From: Rhineura floridana
Lineage: Eukaryota; Chordata; Lepidosauria; Squamata; Rhineuridae
DNA: 64,000 nt
Reading direction: 5' to 3'
Assembly: GCF_030035675.1 (NCBI RefSeq)
Contig: NC_084499.1
Span: 18,498,739 to 18,562,738, forward strand
The position numbers and the translations under genes were made by a program. Of the stretch, positions 1 to 9,800 are shown piece by piece; position 1 is the first letter of the stretch; the number at the start of each line of letters is the position of its first letter. The notes beneath the pieces are model-generated. The model had not been told where the DNA came from, ran no database searches, and worked only from the letters and a program-made list of their open reading frames with translations.

Positions 1-258
1 TGGAGGCAGAGCACAGCCATTATGGCTAGTAGCCACTGCTAGCCTTATCCTCCATGAATTTGTCTAATCCCCTTTTAAAGCTATCCAAGTTGGTGGCCAT
101 CACTGCCTCATGTGGGAGCGAATTCCATAGTTTAACTGCAATGTGTGAAGAACTCCTTTCTTTTGTCTGTCTTCTTCTAACATTCAGCTTCATTGGACGG
201 CCCTGAGTTCCAGTGTTGTAAGAGGGGAAGGAAAACTGTCCTTATTTTCCATTTCTCA
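1..258 (-). repeat. CR1 LINE fragment, 3' end of ORF2
   Basis: The sequence is closely similar to the antisense of the C-terminal ORF2 and 3' region of the long CR1 element at 48.2-53.2 kb in this window (compare 48430-48680). It runs off the left edge, so its full length is unknown. The element is 5'-truncated, as is usual for CR1. Confidence 0.85.
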
Positions 259-383
259 TGAAGCGAACGTTAGCAGAAAAACTGCCAGGATCTATTGATA
301 AAGTGGGGCCAGCAAAACAAACGAATAACTAAATCAAGCATAGAACCAGTCAGGAAGACTGCACTCATTCAGTTCCTCCCAGT

Positions 384-609
384 CAGCGCAGTGGTGTAGT
401 GGTTAGAGAGTGGGGCCTGGGAGACCATTGTTTAAATCCCAGCCACTAAGTTGACTGGGTGACCTTGGGCTACTGTCACTGCCTCTCAGCCTAACCTACC
501 TCACAGGGTTGTTATGAGGAGAAAATAGGGAGGAGGAGAACCATGTTTGTCTGCCACTTTGAGCTCCTTGGAGAAGAGGGTATAAACATAATAGATAAAT
601 AAATAAGAG
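384..609 (+). repeat. tRNA-headed CORE/MIR-like SINE with L2-type tail
   Basis: The head has tRNA-like A and B box spacing (GTGTAGTGGTTAGAG, then a GTTTAAATCCC-type B box). A central block reads CTGGGTGACCTTGGGC. The 3' part (CCTCACAGGGTTGTTATGAGG) resembles mammalian MIR, and the end is an L2-like GGGTATAAACATAATAGATAAATAAATAA. Several further copies occur in the window (2028, 2326, 14278, 24740, 40775, 41217, 41345). Confidence 0.75.
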
Positions 610-689
610 ACTCTGTCAAAAAGAAACGGGGGGGGGGGGGAAACCCCCCAGAGACACGAACATCGTAATGTGAGGAGATTTATCAGTGG

Positions 690-830
690 CGGGCAAAATC
701 TGCTCTGGGGCAAAATGACTGTGAATTTTACCATTGTACAGAAGGCTCGTTTCTACACACACTCTCACAGCAAGAGGCATAGTCAGAGTTCAAGGACTCA
801 TTCCAGCCAGGCAAAAAGAGGGTGCAAAGC
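690..830. repeat. Fragment of a hAT-like non-autonomous element
   Basis: The stretch shares a motif (CATTCCAGCCAGGCAAAAAG) with the repeat at 5825-6165 (CATTCCAGCCAGACAAAA). No terminal repeats are visible, so family and ends are uncertain. Confidence 0.3.
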
Positions 831-1054
831 TTAACCCTTTCTTGTGACTCAGCCCTTTTGGCTTGTGCCCTCGCTGTACCTCATCATCAAAGATCTGTCT
901 GTAGACTTTCCCACTGGGGACGACACGTGACACCCCCACCAAGGTCATGCTGCAGAGCACTCCTGGGTTCCGGATTGGCTTGCAGCAGATTTCCCCTCCC
1001 CTAGGTTAACTGAGAAAAAGGCAAAGCAAACCAAACAAAATTAGACAGCATTGC

Positions 1055-1115
1055 TTATTTATTTAAGGCATTTCTATACCGCTTAATTTTCTTAGCATTT
1101 CTCAGCAGAGTACAT
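1055..1115 (-). repeat. L2 LINE 3' end fragment
   Basis: This is the antisense of the L2 3' terminus (TTATTTATTTAAGGCATTTCTATACCGC), matching the tail pattern of the two L2 elements at 3.9-5.4 and 8.3-10.9 kb. The rest of 1120-1430 shows nothing I recognise. Confidence 0.55.
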
Positions 1116-1433
1116 AAAAATAAACCACACAGAAATAAAAAGAACTCATAAAATTGAGCATACACCCAAACACTACCTTAAAACGTCTGCTTTGAGTGCT
1201 TGGGTGAATATCACTCCTCAAGTGGTGGAGGGGAGAGAGAAGTTAGCAAAAACAGTGATGAAGGATAACCTGAGGTAGGTTAAAATGGGACAAAAATGTG
1301 GCAGAGAGAGATACAATTACCACAGATGTCAGTATCAGCCTCGTATTTAAGCAGTCACCTAGAGGACTGGCCCTACCATTATTTCAGCAGTAGATAAAAA
1401 ACAGCATTCTGTACAGTTGGAGATACCCTCAGA

Positions 1434-1625
1434 ACATAGGAAGTCCGCCTTATACTGAGTCAGACCATTGTCCATCCAGCTCAGTATTGTCTACACTGAC
1501 TGGCAGCGGCTTGCCAGGGTTTCAGGCAGGGGGACATTCCCAGCCTTACCTGGAGATGCCATCGGGGATTGGACCTGGGACCTTCTGCATGCAAGGCAGA
1601 TGCTCTGCCGCTGACTATGGCCCTT
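1434..1625 (-). repeat. tRNA-Ala-headed SINE with CR1-like tail
   Basis: Read on the minus strand, the 5' end has a tRNA-Ala-like head with a TGC anticodon-like loop (GCAGAGCATCTGCCTTGCATGC) and a B-box region. A body about 110 bp long follows, with CAGTCAGTGTAGACAATACT. The end (TATAAGGCGGACTTCCTATGTT) resembles the CR1 3' terminus. At least twelve copies are present in the window. Confidence 0.75.
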
Positions 1626-1949
1626 CCATTTCAGCAAGGCGCCCAGAGACATAGTTTTTTTAAATCTATGTTTGCTTGAAAAAGCTTTAGTGATTTCATC
1701 TCTATTGATAACTACCACTCTCGTCGCCGGTGTTGACTTGGAATTCTAAGGGGAAAAAATCAGTGTAGCTCATTTGCAAGAGTGCTTTATACAGACAGCA
1801 AACCTAGCAGCGAGCGGTCAAGCAAAATCACTATCAGCTGCAGGCTAAGGAGAACCGCTGTGGACTAGTAACTTTTGTGGGTGATACTCAGGAATAAAAG
1901 CTGCTGTGCTCAGTGGGGGTCAATATCAGGAAGGATAACTGCAGGCTTA

Positions 1950-2018
1950 AGTCTTTTAAACATATTTAAAGCACATTACTCCCCACCAAAAAAGAACCCT
2001 GGGAACTGTAGTTTGCCA
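1950..2018. repeat. Fragment of the TTCCCAG palindromic MITE family
   Basis: It contains TTTAAAGCACATTACTCCCC followed by CCTGGGAACTGTAGTTTGCC, as in the longer copies at 7636, 19205, 45840 and 62680. A similar fragment lies at 2440-2500. Confidence 0.5.
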
Positions 2019-2027
2019 AGGGTGCTA

Positions 2028-2265
2028 GAGAGCCAGTATGGCGTAGTGGCTAGAATGTCAGACTGGGACTTTGGGAGACCAGGCTTGAAATCCCAGCTTG
2101 GCCATGAAGCTCACTGGGTGACACTAAAGCGGTCACAGTCTCTCAGCCTATAACCTACCTCACAAGGTTGTTGTGAGAATAAAATGAGGAGAGGGAGAAC
2201 CACACCACTTTGAACTGTTTGTTGGAAAGGTGGGATATAAGTGTGATAAATAAAATAAAATAATA
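2028..2265 (+). repeat. CORE/MIR-like SINE with L2-type tail
   Basis: The head is GCCAGTATGGCGTAGTGGCT. A B-box region, the CACTGGGTGAC block and ACCTACCTCACAAGGTTGTT follow. The tail is GGTGGGATATAAGTGTGATAAATAAAA. It is a full-length copy of the family described at 384-609. Confidence 0.75.
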
Positions 2266-2325
2266 AGAAATTCTGTCAAAAAGAAAATGGGGGGAAACAC
2301 CCAGAGAGGCGGAGGTTTATCAACC

Positions 2326-2425
2326 TCACAGGGTTGTGAGGATAAAATTGGGAGGACCAGAACAGTGTTTAAAAGCCACCTTCAGCTCTTTGGAGGAAAG
2401 GTGGGATAAACATGTCACAGTAACT
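2326..2425 (+). repeat. CORE/MIR-like SINE, 3' half only
   Basis: It begins at CCTCACAGGGTTGTGAGGAT and ends GGAAAGGTGGGATAAACATG. The tRNA-related head is missing. Confidence 0.6.
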
Positions 2426-2844
2426 CGACATAAAATAAATTGTAGCTCTTTGAGGGGTAGACTACAGTTTCCAGGATTCTTTGGGTGGGGGAAGCCACGT
2501 GCTCGCAATGTTTGGCACGCGCCCATTTCTCACCAAATACCTATCTGGGTAACAGTTATCTGGGCAATTCCAATTATTTACTAGTTTATTTGGCATTCAT
2601 GTATGCAAATCACCCCATGCAAAGAGAGACAAGAGCTGAGAGTGGGGGTCCCCTCCCCATGCCCTGTATTGACATTTGGGGGGGAAGGAAAGACTTATCT
2701 TGCGGCTCCCCTCTGCGCCTCACAGGAGAGCTGCATTTTGGATCCCAGCATGCATAGCGCCAGGGAGGCTTTCCCTTATAAAAGGGCAACGATTTATTAT
2801 TTTGGAGGGGGTGAAATTATTACAACATATTAAGGGAGCTCCCC

Positions 2845-3095
2845 CCGCCCCCGCGCCGTACCTGAACATCCCCGGCCAGCCAATCGAAAAGGCCTCCGCA
2901 AGCCGGCTAGGCCCGACACGGCGTCTGTGGGTCTCCATGGTAACCATGAAGGGAGAAGTGGGGAAAGAAGGAGAGAGAGCGTCGCCTTTTCTCGCGAGAG
3001 CCAGCGGGACTTAACGTGGCTCCTCGGGCGTGCAGCTGTTACCATGGCGACGCAGAAAGTGGGCCGCTGCGCCGCGTCTCCTAGTAACCTCATTC
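2845..3095. promoter_or_regulatory. CpG-rich promoter-like island with three X-box motifs
   Basis: A GC- and CpG-rich stretch lies in otherwise AT-neutral repeats. It holds three matches to the RFX X-box: GTCTCCATGGTAAC at 2931-2944, GTTACCATGGCGAC at 3038-3051 and GTCTCCTAGTAACC at 3076-3089. TCTCGCGAGA lies at 2990-2999 and a CCAAT box near 2880. X-box clusters are typical of promoters of cilium genes. On the minus strand a possible first coding exon (2862-2947, ATG at 2947 or 2938) ends in AG|GTACGG. The gene it would serve lies outside the window to the left. The island is far from SURF6 (its promoter is at 14.9 kb), so I infer a promoter of an unidentified neighbour. Being promoter-like is well supported; the gene identity is unknown. 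Confidence 0.55.
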
Positions 3096-3302
3096 GAAAA
3101 ATAAAACCAGCAGTGATAGTATTGGAAAGAGGGCTGATTGCATTTTTCTCCCCCCCCCCCAAAAAAGTCTGCAGGGTAAATAAACCATAGTTTGGGAACT
3201 TATCAGATATATGTTGGAACTTGGAGATGCCAAATCACTCAAGCGTATCTTACATATTTTTGGACGTGCCCTAATATTGGCCACTGTGGGAAATGTGACA
3301 AT

Positions 3303-3470
3303 TCCCCAAGGACTTAGCTCAGCGGTAGAGCATCTGTTTGGCATGCAGAAGGCCACAGATTGAACCCCCAACATCTCCAAGTAAGGCTGGGAACGTCCCC
3401 TGCCTGAAATCCTGGAGAGCTGCTGCCTGTCAGTGTAGTCAATACTGAATTAGGTGGGTCGCTGGGCTGA
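3303..3470 (+). repeat. tRNA-Ala-headed SINE with CR1-like tail
   Basis: The head is ACTTAGCTCAGCGGTAGAGC with a TGC-like loop (TGGCATGC), followed by the CTGGAGAGCTGCTGCC body. It abuts a second copy of the same family in the same orientation. Confidence 0.7.
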
Positions 3471-3650
3471 CTCAGGGATGTGGCCCAGTGGCAGAGCATC
3501 TGCTTTGCATACAGAAGGTCCCAGGTACAATCTCTGGCAGCATCTCCAAGTAAGGCTGGGAATACCCCATTTGGAATCCTGGAGAGCTGCCGCCAGTCAG
3601 GGTGGACAATATTGAGCTAGATGGGCCAATGGCCTTCCTATGTTCCCAAT
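3471..3650 (+). repeat. tRNA-Ala-headed SINE with CR1-like tail (second of a tandem pair)
   Basis: The head is GTGGCCCAGTGGCAGAGCAT with CTTTGCAT. The body GAGAGCTGCCGCCAGTCAG follows, and the end is CCAATGGCCTTCCTATGTTC, a full-length 3' end for this family. Confidence 0.75.
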
Positions 3651-3809
3651 TATTGGAACAGGTTAAATGGTTATCATCCATTACCTTGCTAAAAAGCGAA
3701 ACAGGAACAGGGGAACTTAACAGCATTAAATCTATTCATTGCAGGCAACATGTGTATAGCCTCACACTGAAAAGCTTTGGAATCACCACGGACTGTAGTG
3801 TTTTTTTTA

Positions 3810-3958
3810 AAAGGACATTTTTTTCTTAATAACGTTATTTATTTAGTTTAATTTTTGTAAATTGTATTGCTTTTATTGATGTATTTTTATACTTGTGTTT
3901 ATTTTTCTTTGTAAGCCGCCTTGAGGGCCTTTGGCCAAAAGGCGGGATATAAATAAAT
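3810..3958 (+). repeat. L2 LINE 3' UTR fragment
   Basis: An AT-rich stretch ends in AAGCCGCCTTGAGGGC ... GGCGGGATATAAATAAA, the L2 3' terminus with its short hairpin. It directly abuts the next, separate L2 copy. The 3650-3810 stretch before it shows no recognisable feature. Confidence 0.7.
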
Positions 3959-5410
3959 TCATCCAGGTACTCTTGGATGAAACCGATTATCTTGATCCAT
4001 TTCAATCCGGTTTTAGGCCCGGTTTCGGCACAGAAACAGCCTTGGTCGCCCTGTATGATGACCTATGTCGGGAGAGGGACGGGGGGAGTGTAACCCTGTT
4101 GATTCTACTTGACCTCTCAGCTGCTTTTGATACCATCGACCATGGTATCCTCCTGGAGAGACTCACGGAATTGGGAGTTGGAGGTACCGCTTGGCGGTGG
4201 CTCCGCTCCTACTTGCTGGATCGTCTCCAGAAGGTAGGGGCTTGGGGAACATTACTCGATGCCCTGGACTCTCCATTGTGGAGTCCCACAGAGATCGGTC
4301 CTGTCCCCTATCCTCTTTAACATCTATATGAAGTCGCTGGGAGCGGTCATTAGGAGTTTTGGAGTGCGTTGTCATCAGTATGCTGATGACACGCAACTCT
4401 ATTTCTCCTTTTCATCTTCTTCAGGTGAGGCTGTTAACGTGCTGAACCGTTGCCTGGCTGCGATAATGGACTGGATGAGAGCTAACAAACTGAAGCTCAA
4501 TCCTGACAAGACTGAGACGCTGTTGGTGGGTGCCTTCCCGTCCCAGGTGGTGGATGTTCAACCTGTCCTGGATGGGGTTACACTCCCCCTGAAGGAGCAG
4601 GTTCGTAGTTTGGGGGTCCTTTTCGATCCATTCCTGTCACTTGAGGCTCAGGTGGCCTCGGTGGCACGGAATGCGTTCTACCATCTTCGGTTGGTAGCCC
4701 AGCTACGCCCCTATCTGGATAGTGGTGACCTCACCTCAGTCGTCCATGCTCTGGTAACCTCGAGATTGGACTACTGCAATGCACTCTACGTGGGGCTGCC
4801 TTTGAAGACAATTCGGAAACTACAGCTAGTGCAAAACGCAGCAGCCAGTCTGCTGACGAGGACCAGACGGTCCGCACTCATAACACCTGTTCTGGCGCAT
4901 TTGCACTGGCTACTTATTTGTTTCCGGGCTAGATTCAAAGTGCTAGTTTTGACTTATAAAGCCATACACGGTGCGGGACCAAAATACCTTGCGGAACGCC
5001 TCTCCCGCTATGAACCTACCCGCTCACTACGTTCAACATCTAAGGCCCTCCTCCGAGTCCCGTCCCATAGGGAAGCTCGGAGGGCTGTTACTAGATCCAG
5101 GGCCTTTTCAGTGGTGGCCCCCGAATTATGGAACAGTCTCCCCGATGAGGTGCGCCTGGCGCCTACTCTTCTATCTTTTCGGCGCCAGGTTAAAACCTTT
5201 TTATTCTCCCAGGCATTTTAATGTTCATTTTAATATTTATTGTTAATTTCTTCTATATTAGTTGTTAAATGCTCTAGTTGTATGTTTTTAATGATTTTAT
5301 CTGATTTTTTACTGCATTGTATTTTATTCCTTGCTGTGAACCGCCCAGAGAGCCATAGGCTAAGGGCGGTATAGAAATGGAATGAATAAATAAAATAAAT
5401 AATAATAAAA
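3959..5410 (+). repeat. 5'-truncated L2 LINE with reverse transcriptase remnant
   Basis: Translation gives L2-clade reverse transcriptase. A first frame (to about 4300) has LLDETDYLDPFQSGFRP and LDLSAAFDTIDHGILLERL. A second frame (4259-5221) has the catalytic YADDTQLYFSF, then NKLKLNPDKTETLLV and the C-terminal SRLDYCNALYVGLP and ELWNSLPDEVRLAP blocks. The endonuclease domain is absent. The frame break near 4230-4300 removes codons around the VPQGS motif, so the copy is dead. The 3' end is AACCGCCCAGAGAGCC ... GGGCGGTATAGAAATGGAAT followed by an AATAAATAAAA tail. Confidence 0.9.
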
Positions 5411-5509
5411 GGGGAGAACTGTATTATTAACAAATCTTATTTCACAAGGAGCTATTATAAAGCTCACACTGATTGATTTCTAGATAAGTGGTCACTGACT
5501 ATTATTATT

Positions 5510-5590
5510 ATTATTTATTAAATTTATATACCGCCCGACTAGCAATAGCTCTCTGGGCGGTGAACATAAAATAGCATAAAAATACAATAC
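5510..5590 (-). repeat. L2 LINE 3' end fragment
   Basis: This is an antisense L2 tail: a TTATTATTATTTATTAAATT stretch followed by ATACCGCCCGACTAGC ... TCTGGGCGGT. It includes the short 3' hairpin (CCGCCC / GGGCGG). Confidence 0.65.
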
Positions 5591-5824
5591 TATTAACGTC
5601 TGGAACGAGAATTTTTATGACTCAATCTTATGCATTCCCCCCCCCTTAAGAATTTAGCTTCTGGAAGTTCTATGTAAAGAAGCACTGTTTTATGTTGCAT
5701 ATAATATACAGCATTCTTCAAAAAATCCCCTCCTTTCTTGAATTTAATCCCAACATTGTTAAGGTACTAAATTCATCCGTTTTCCTCCTGTGCCAGCCTT
5801 CTTCTGATGGGACCTGCCCCAGAA

Positions 5825-6165
5825 AGCCTGGGGCACGGGGTGAGGAACTTTTTTTCAGCCTGGGAGCCACATTCCTTTCTGAGCAACTTTCCGGAGGCCA
5901 CATGTCAGTAGTGGGCAGGATCAGAGTCAAAAATGGGCAGGGCCACAAATATAAACTTTACCCACAGGAAGCAAAAGCCATTTTCAGAGTTGAAGGCCAC
6001 ATTCCAGCCAGACAAAATCATCTGTTTGTGATGCACAGCCATTATAAGGTGTGGTCTGGGAGAAGTGGGTGTACCCCAGGAAGAGTTCAGAGGGCCAGAA
6101 ATAGAGGCTTGGAGGACCACATCTGGCACCCAGGCCTGAGGTTCCCCAATCCTGGCTTGGAGAGA
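5825..6165. repeat. Probable hAT-like non-autonomous element
   Basis: The outer ends are inverted and hAT-like: GGGGCACGGGGTGAGGAACT on the left and GAGGTTCCCCAATCCTG on the right. The interior is rich in GGCCACA words. No host-like coding is seen. I could not define a clean 8-bp target duplication. Confidence 0.4.
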
Positions 6166-6334
6166 AGGGAGGGACTGAACGGTTGGTACAGCTAAGGGTT
6201 GTATGGCTACAGAAACAGACTTGTGGAAATATATCCGTAGCTGGATGAGCCACTGGCTCTGATGCGCTAGCTCTGTCAAAACTGCATGCTTGCGCAGCCT
6301 GACTACTCCAAGTTCTCTGATGGATCACAGCCAA

Positions 6335-6720
6335 GAAGATTTAGATACAAAACCTTCTTCCTTCTGGTGCTGGCGGAGAGCCTTGCGCATACCATGGACC
6401 ACAAAAAAGACAAATAGTTGGGTGTTAGAACCAATTAAACCAGAACTATCACTAGAAGCTAAAATGATGAAACGGAGGTTATCATACTTTGGACACAGCA
6501 TGAGAAGACATGATTCACTAGAAAAGATAACAATGCTGGGAAAAACAGAAGGGAGTAGAAAAAGAGGAAGGCCACACAAGAGATGGGTTGATTCCATCAA
6601 GGAAGCCACAGCCCTGAACTTACAAGATCTGAACAGGGTGGTTCATGACAGATACTGTTGGAGGTCGCTGATTCAAAGGGTCGCCATAAGTCGAAATCAA
6701 CCTGAAGGCACATGACAACA
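6335..6720 (+). repeat. BovB (RTE) LINE 3' end
   Basis: The frame 6290-6715 translates to the BovB C-terminus: FWCWRRALRIPWTTKKTNSW, KPELSLEAKMMKRRLSYFGH, GSRKRGRPHKRWVDSIKEAT and the end VAISRNQPEGT. The DNA end (GGTCGCCATAAGTCGAAATC ... GAAGGCACATGACAACAAAA) is the tail that Sauria SINEs also carry. BovB is a known marker of squamates, spread between vertebrates by horizontal transfer. The copy is strongly 5'-truncated and lies just downstream of the SURF6 polyadenylation signal. Confidence 0.9.
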
Positions 6721-6774
6721 AAAATAAAACAAAATAATAAAATAAAATTTGGAGGTTCCACCAAAAAAATAGTT

Positions 6775-6780
6775 TTTATT
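6775..6780 (-). promoter_or_regulatory. SURF6 polyadenylation signal
   Basis: AATAAA on the minus strand lies about 60 bases after the SURF6 stop codon, giving a very short 3' UTR. Confidence 0.75.
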
Positions 6781-6841
6781 AGTGCCCCCGCAGCAAAAAG
6801 CACCCCCTCGAAGCAGGTTACAACAGTCCGCTGACACCAAC

Positions 6842-9800
6842 TCATTTAAAGCCAGCTTTCTCCAGATCCCCGGGCAGGATGCGGCCCTTCTTGCGGGCCT
6901 TGGCCTTCTTTCGCTCCACCTTGGCCACTTTCTTCTTCTGGAGGTTCTTGCGCCGCTTGTCTTGCCGCTGCTGCATCTTCTCCACCACCTGCTCCGTGCG
7001 CTTCTCCCACTGCTTCTGCCGCTGGGCCTTGTGCTTCTCCTTGCGCTTGAGGGCTGCCTTCAGCCGGTCCTCGTCGTCGCGGATCTTGACGCCTTCTGCC
7101 TTGTAGAGGACGTTTGTCCACTTCATCTTCGCCTCCAGTTCCTTGGCTTTCTCCTCGTCTTTGTCCTTCAGCTCCTCCAACTTGCTCTGCCGAGACTCCA
7201 GCCTGCACAGCAGCTGCTTGTAATTCTTCCCCGTCAGTGGAGTGATGTTGCCTTTCAGCGCCTGCCGCTTTGCGCGCCTCTTTTCTGCTTTGCTCAGCCC
7301 TTCCGCGTGGACTTCGACCTTGTTGAAGACAATCTCGGCCTTGGCGTCCTTCTTTGGGGCCTGGGGTTCTAAAATGGCCCCTGCCACTGAGGCCTCCTCA
7401 GCTTCCTTCTCCATTTTCTCTTTCATCCTCAATTCTTTTCTCCGGCGTTTCTTTCTCTCCTTCTCGTACTTCCTTCGCTGCCTCTTCTCCAGCACGGCAG
7501 GTGACAACTCTTTAGTGCTTCCCTGTAAAAAAACCCAGCAAGTTGAGAAAACAGAATCCTTCAAAAGAGCAAAGCAAGGTTTTGACATTGCCTGGACACA
7601 GACGACACATTTAAAGTACATGACTTTTCCCAAACTATCCTGAGAACTGTAGTTTACTCCTCACAGAGCTACAGTTCCCAGCACCCTTAACAAACTACAG
7701 TTCCCAGGACTCTTTGGAGGGAAGTCATGTGGTTTAAATGTGTATGGTGTGTACACAGCCTAAGAAGTAGACAGGCCACTAAAAAAATACATATAGCTGT
7801 TCATCTCGTCGTGAATCTAGTCACTGTATTACCTTTACTGTTCTGTTTAAAAGCAGAAAAATTGGTAAGCCATTTTTCATTCAAGGGAAAGTCACCTGCA
7901 ATGTAATATATATTACTGAATGCAAGTGTCCTGAATGCCACCATCAGTACAATGGGAAAACAACAACTAAGCTTTATACATGGTTTAGAAATCACAAACC
8001 AGCAATCTTGACCAAAACAACCCTGAACAACTTGCTTCAAAGCATTTCAATTCTGATCCGCCACAAACTGTCGGATTTATTCCTGCACAGCAACCCTAAA
8101 AATCTAGGTTAAGAGAAGCAAGAAAGAACTTCTGGGTCTACAACCTCAAGACCCTAACACCCCATGGACTTCATCTGGAAAACAAAATACTTAGGTTGCA
8201 ATCTTGTACCCACCTACCTGACTGTAAGCCCCACTGAACTCAATGGGACTTACTTCTGAGAAGACATGTACCGCCCGCCCCGCAACACGGCAGACTCCCT
8301 GGCTGAGGTGCTTGAGGTGGTCTCGGATGTACGAGCGTTGTCCCCAGAGCTGTTAATTCTCAGGGACTTCAACGTGCATGCTGAGGCCACTCTCGTTGGA
8401 GCCCCTCGGGATTTCCTGGAAACCATGGCTTCCTGGGAACTGCACCTTAGTAATACTGAGCCCACCCATGTAGCCGGTCATGCTCTCGACCTTGTATTTG
8501 TCCTGGGAAAGGAGGGAAGTGTTCTGAAGTTGGGGGCTACTTCTTTTACCCGTGTCATGGTCAGATCACTATCTGGTGAATATAGAATTCTCGATGCCAC
8601 ATGCCCTCCGCAGGGGTAAAGGACCTATTAGAATGGTCCGCCCCAGGCGCTTGATGGATCCAGATGGATTCCTGACTGCGCTTGGGGAATTGGAACCTGC
8701 TGAAGGTCGCTCGGTCGAAACCCTGGTGATGGAGTGGAATGAGGGGATCACCAGGGCATTGGACCGGGTTGCCCCGAAACGTCCTCTCCCCCTGAATAGA
8801 ACTCAGATAGCACCGTGGTATACACCCCGGTTGCGTAATCTGAGGCGGGAGGTGAGACGACTAGAACGCCGGTGGCAGAAGTCTCGCTCCGAAGGTGCTC
8901 GGACACAGGTCAGAGCAGCAGTAGCTGCCTACCAGGTGGCAGTAAAGGCAACAAAGAAGGAGTTCTTTGCTGCCTCTATTGCATCCGCAGAGTGCTGTCC
9001 CAGGAGGTTGTTCCAAGTGGTCCGAAGCCTGGTCGGTCCAGTTGCTCAGGTACCCCTGGAGCATTCTAAGACCTCCTGTGACAAATTGGTAAAGCACTTC
9101 GCTGATAAAATCGAACACCTAAGGAGCTCGATTCCGTACGCCGTGGATGCAGTGAATGAACCAGAGTTGACCACTTGCAATCAGGTCCAGTGGGATCGAT
9201 TTCGGCCTCTCCCTTCTGAGGAAGTGGACAAGGTGCTTTCATCTGTGAAGCCTACCACCTGTCTGATTGATCCTTGCCCATCATGGCTCCTTGTGAGTTG
9301 CAAGGAGAAACTGGGCAAAGGGATTAGGGCGGTAGTAAACACATCCTTAGAGGAGGGTGTGATGCCACTGGCCCTCAAGGAGGCAATTATAAAACCTATC
9401 TTAAAGAAGTCCTCCTTGGATCCCCAAGTTTTGAACAACTTCCGCCCAGTTTCGAATTTGCCATTTTTGGGCAAGATCATTGAGCGAGTGGTGGCTAACC
9501 AATTGTCAGCACACTTGGATGAAATGGATTATCTGGATCCATACCAATCGGGTTTCAGGACTGGACATGGAACTGAAACAGATTTGGTCGCTCTGGTGGA
9601 TGATATGAGGAGGGCATTAGATAGGGGAGAATTCACCTTTCTTGTCCTCCTGGATCTTTCAGCGGCTTTTGATACCGTTGACCACGGTATCCTGTTGGAT
9701 CGCCTGGAAGGATTGGGAATTGGAGGCACTGTTTTACAGTGGTTCCGTTCCTTTCTCTCTGACAGGTGTCAACAGGTAGCATTGGGAGATGAGGTTTCAG

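Noticed and set aside
2336-3190. Overlapping plus-strand frames across the X-box island
   Set aside because: They start in SINE sequence and run through a promoter-like region. The short MATQKVGRCAASPSN frame has no recognisable similarity and no good donor.
3305-3375. tRNA-Ala gene candidates at this and similar sites
   Set aside because: The tRNA-like parts are heads of a repeated SINE with a common body and tail. Stems are mismatched and no terminator follows.
5692-6195. Open frame of 167 codons on the plus strand
   Set aside because: It runs through a hAT-like repeat and shows no protein similarity.
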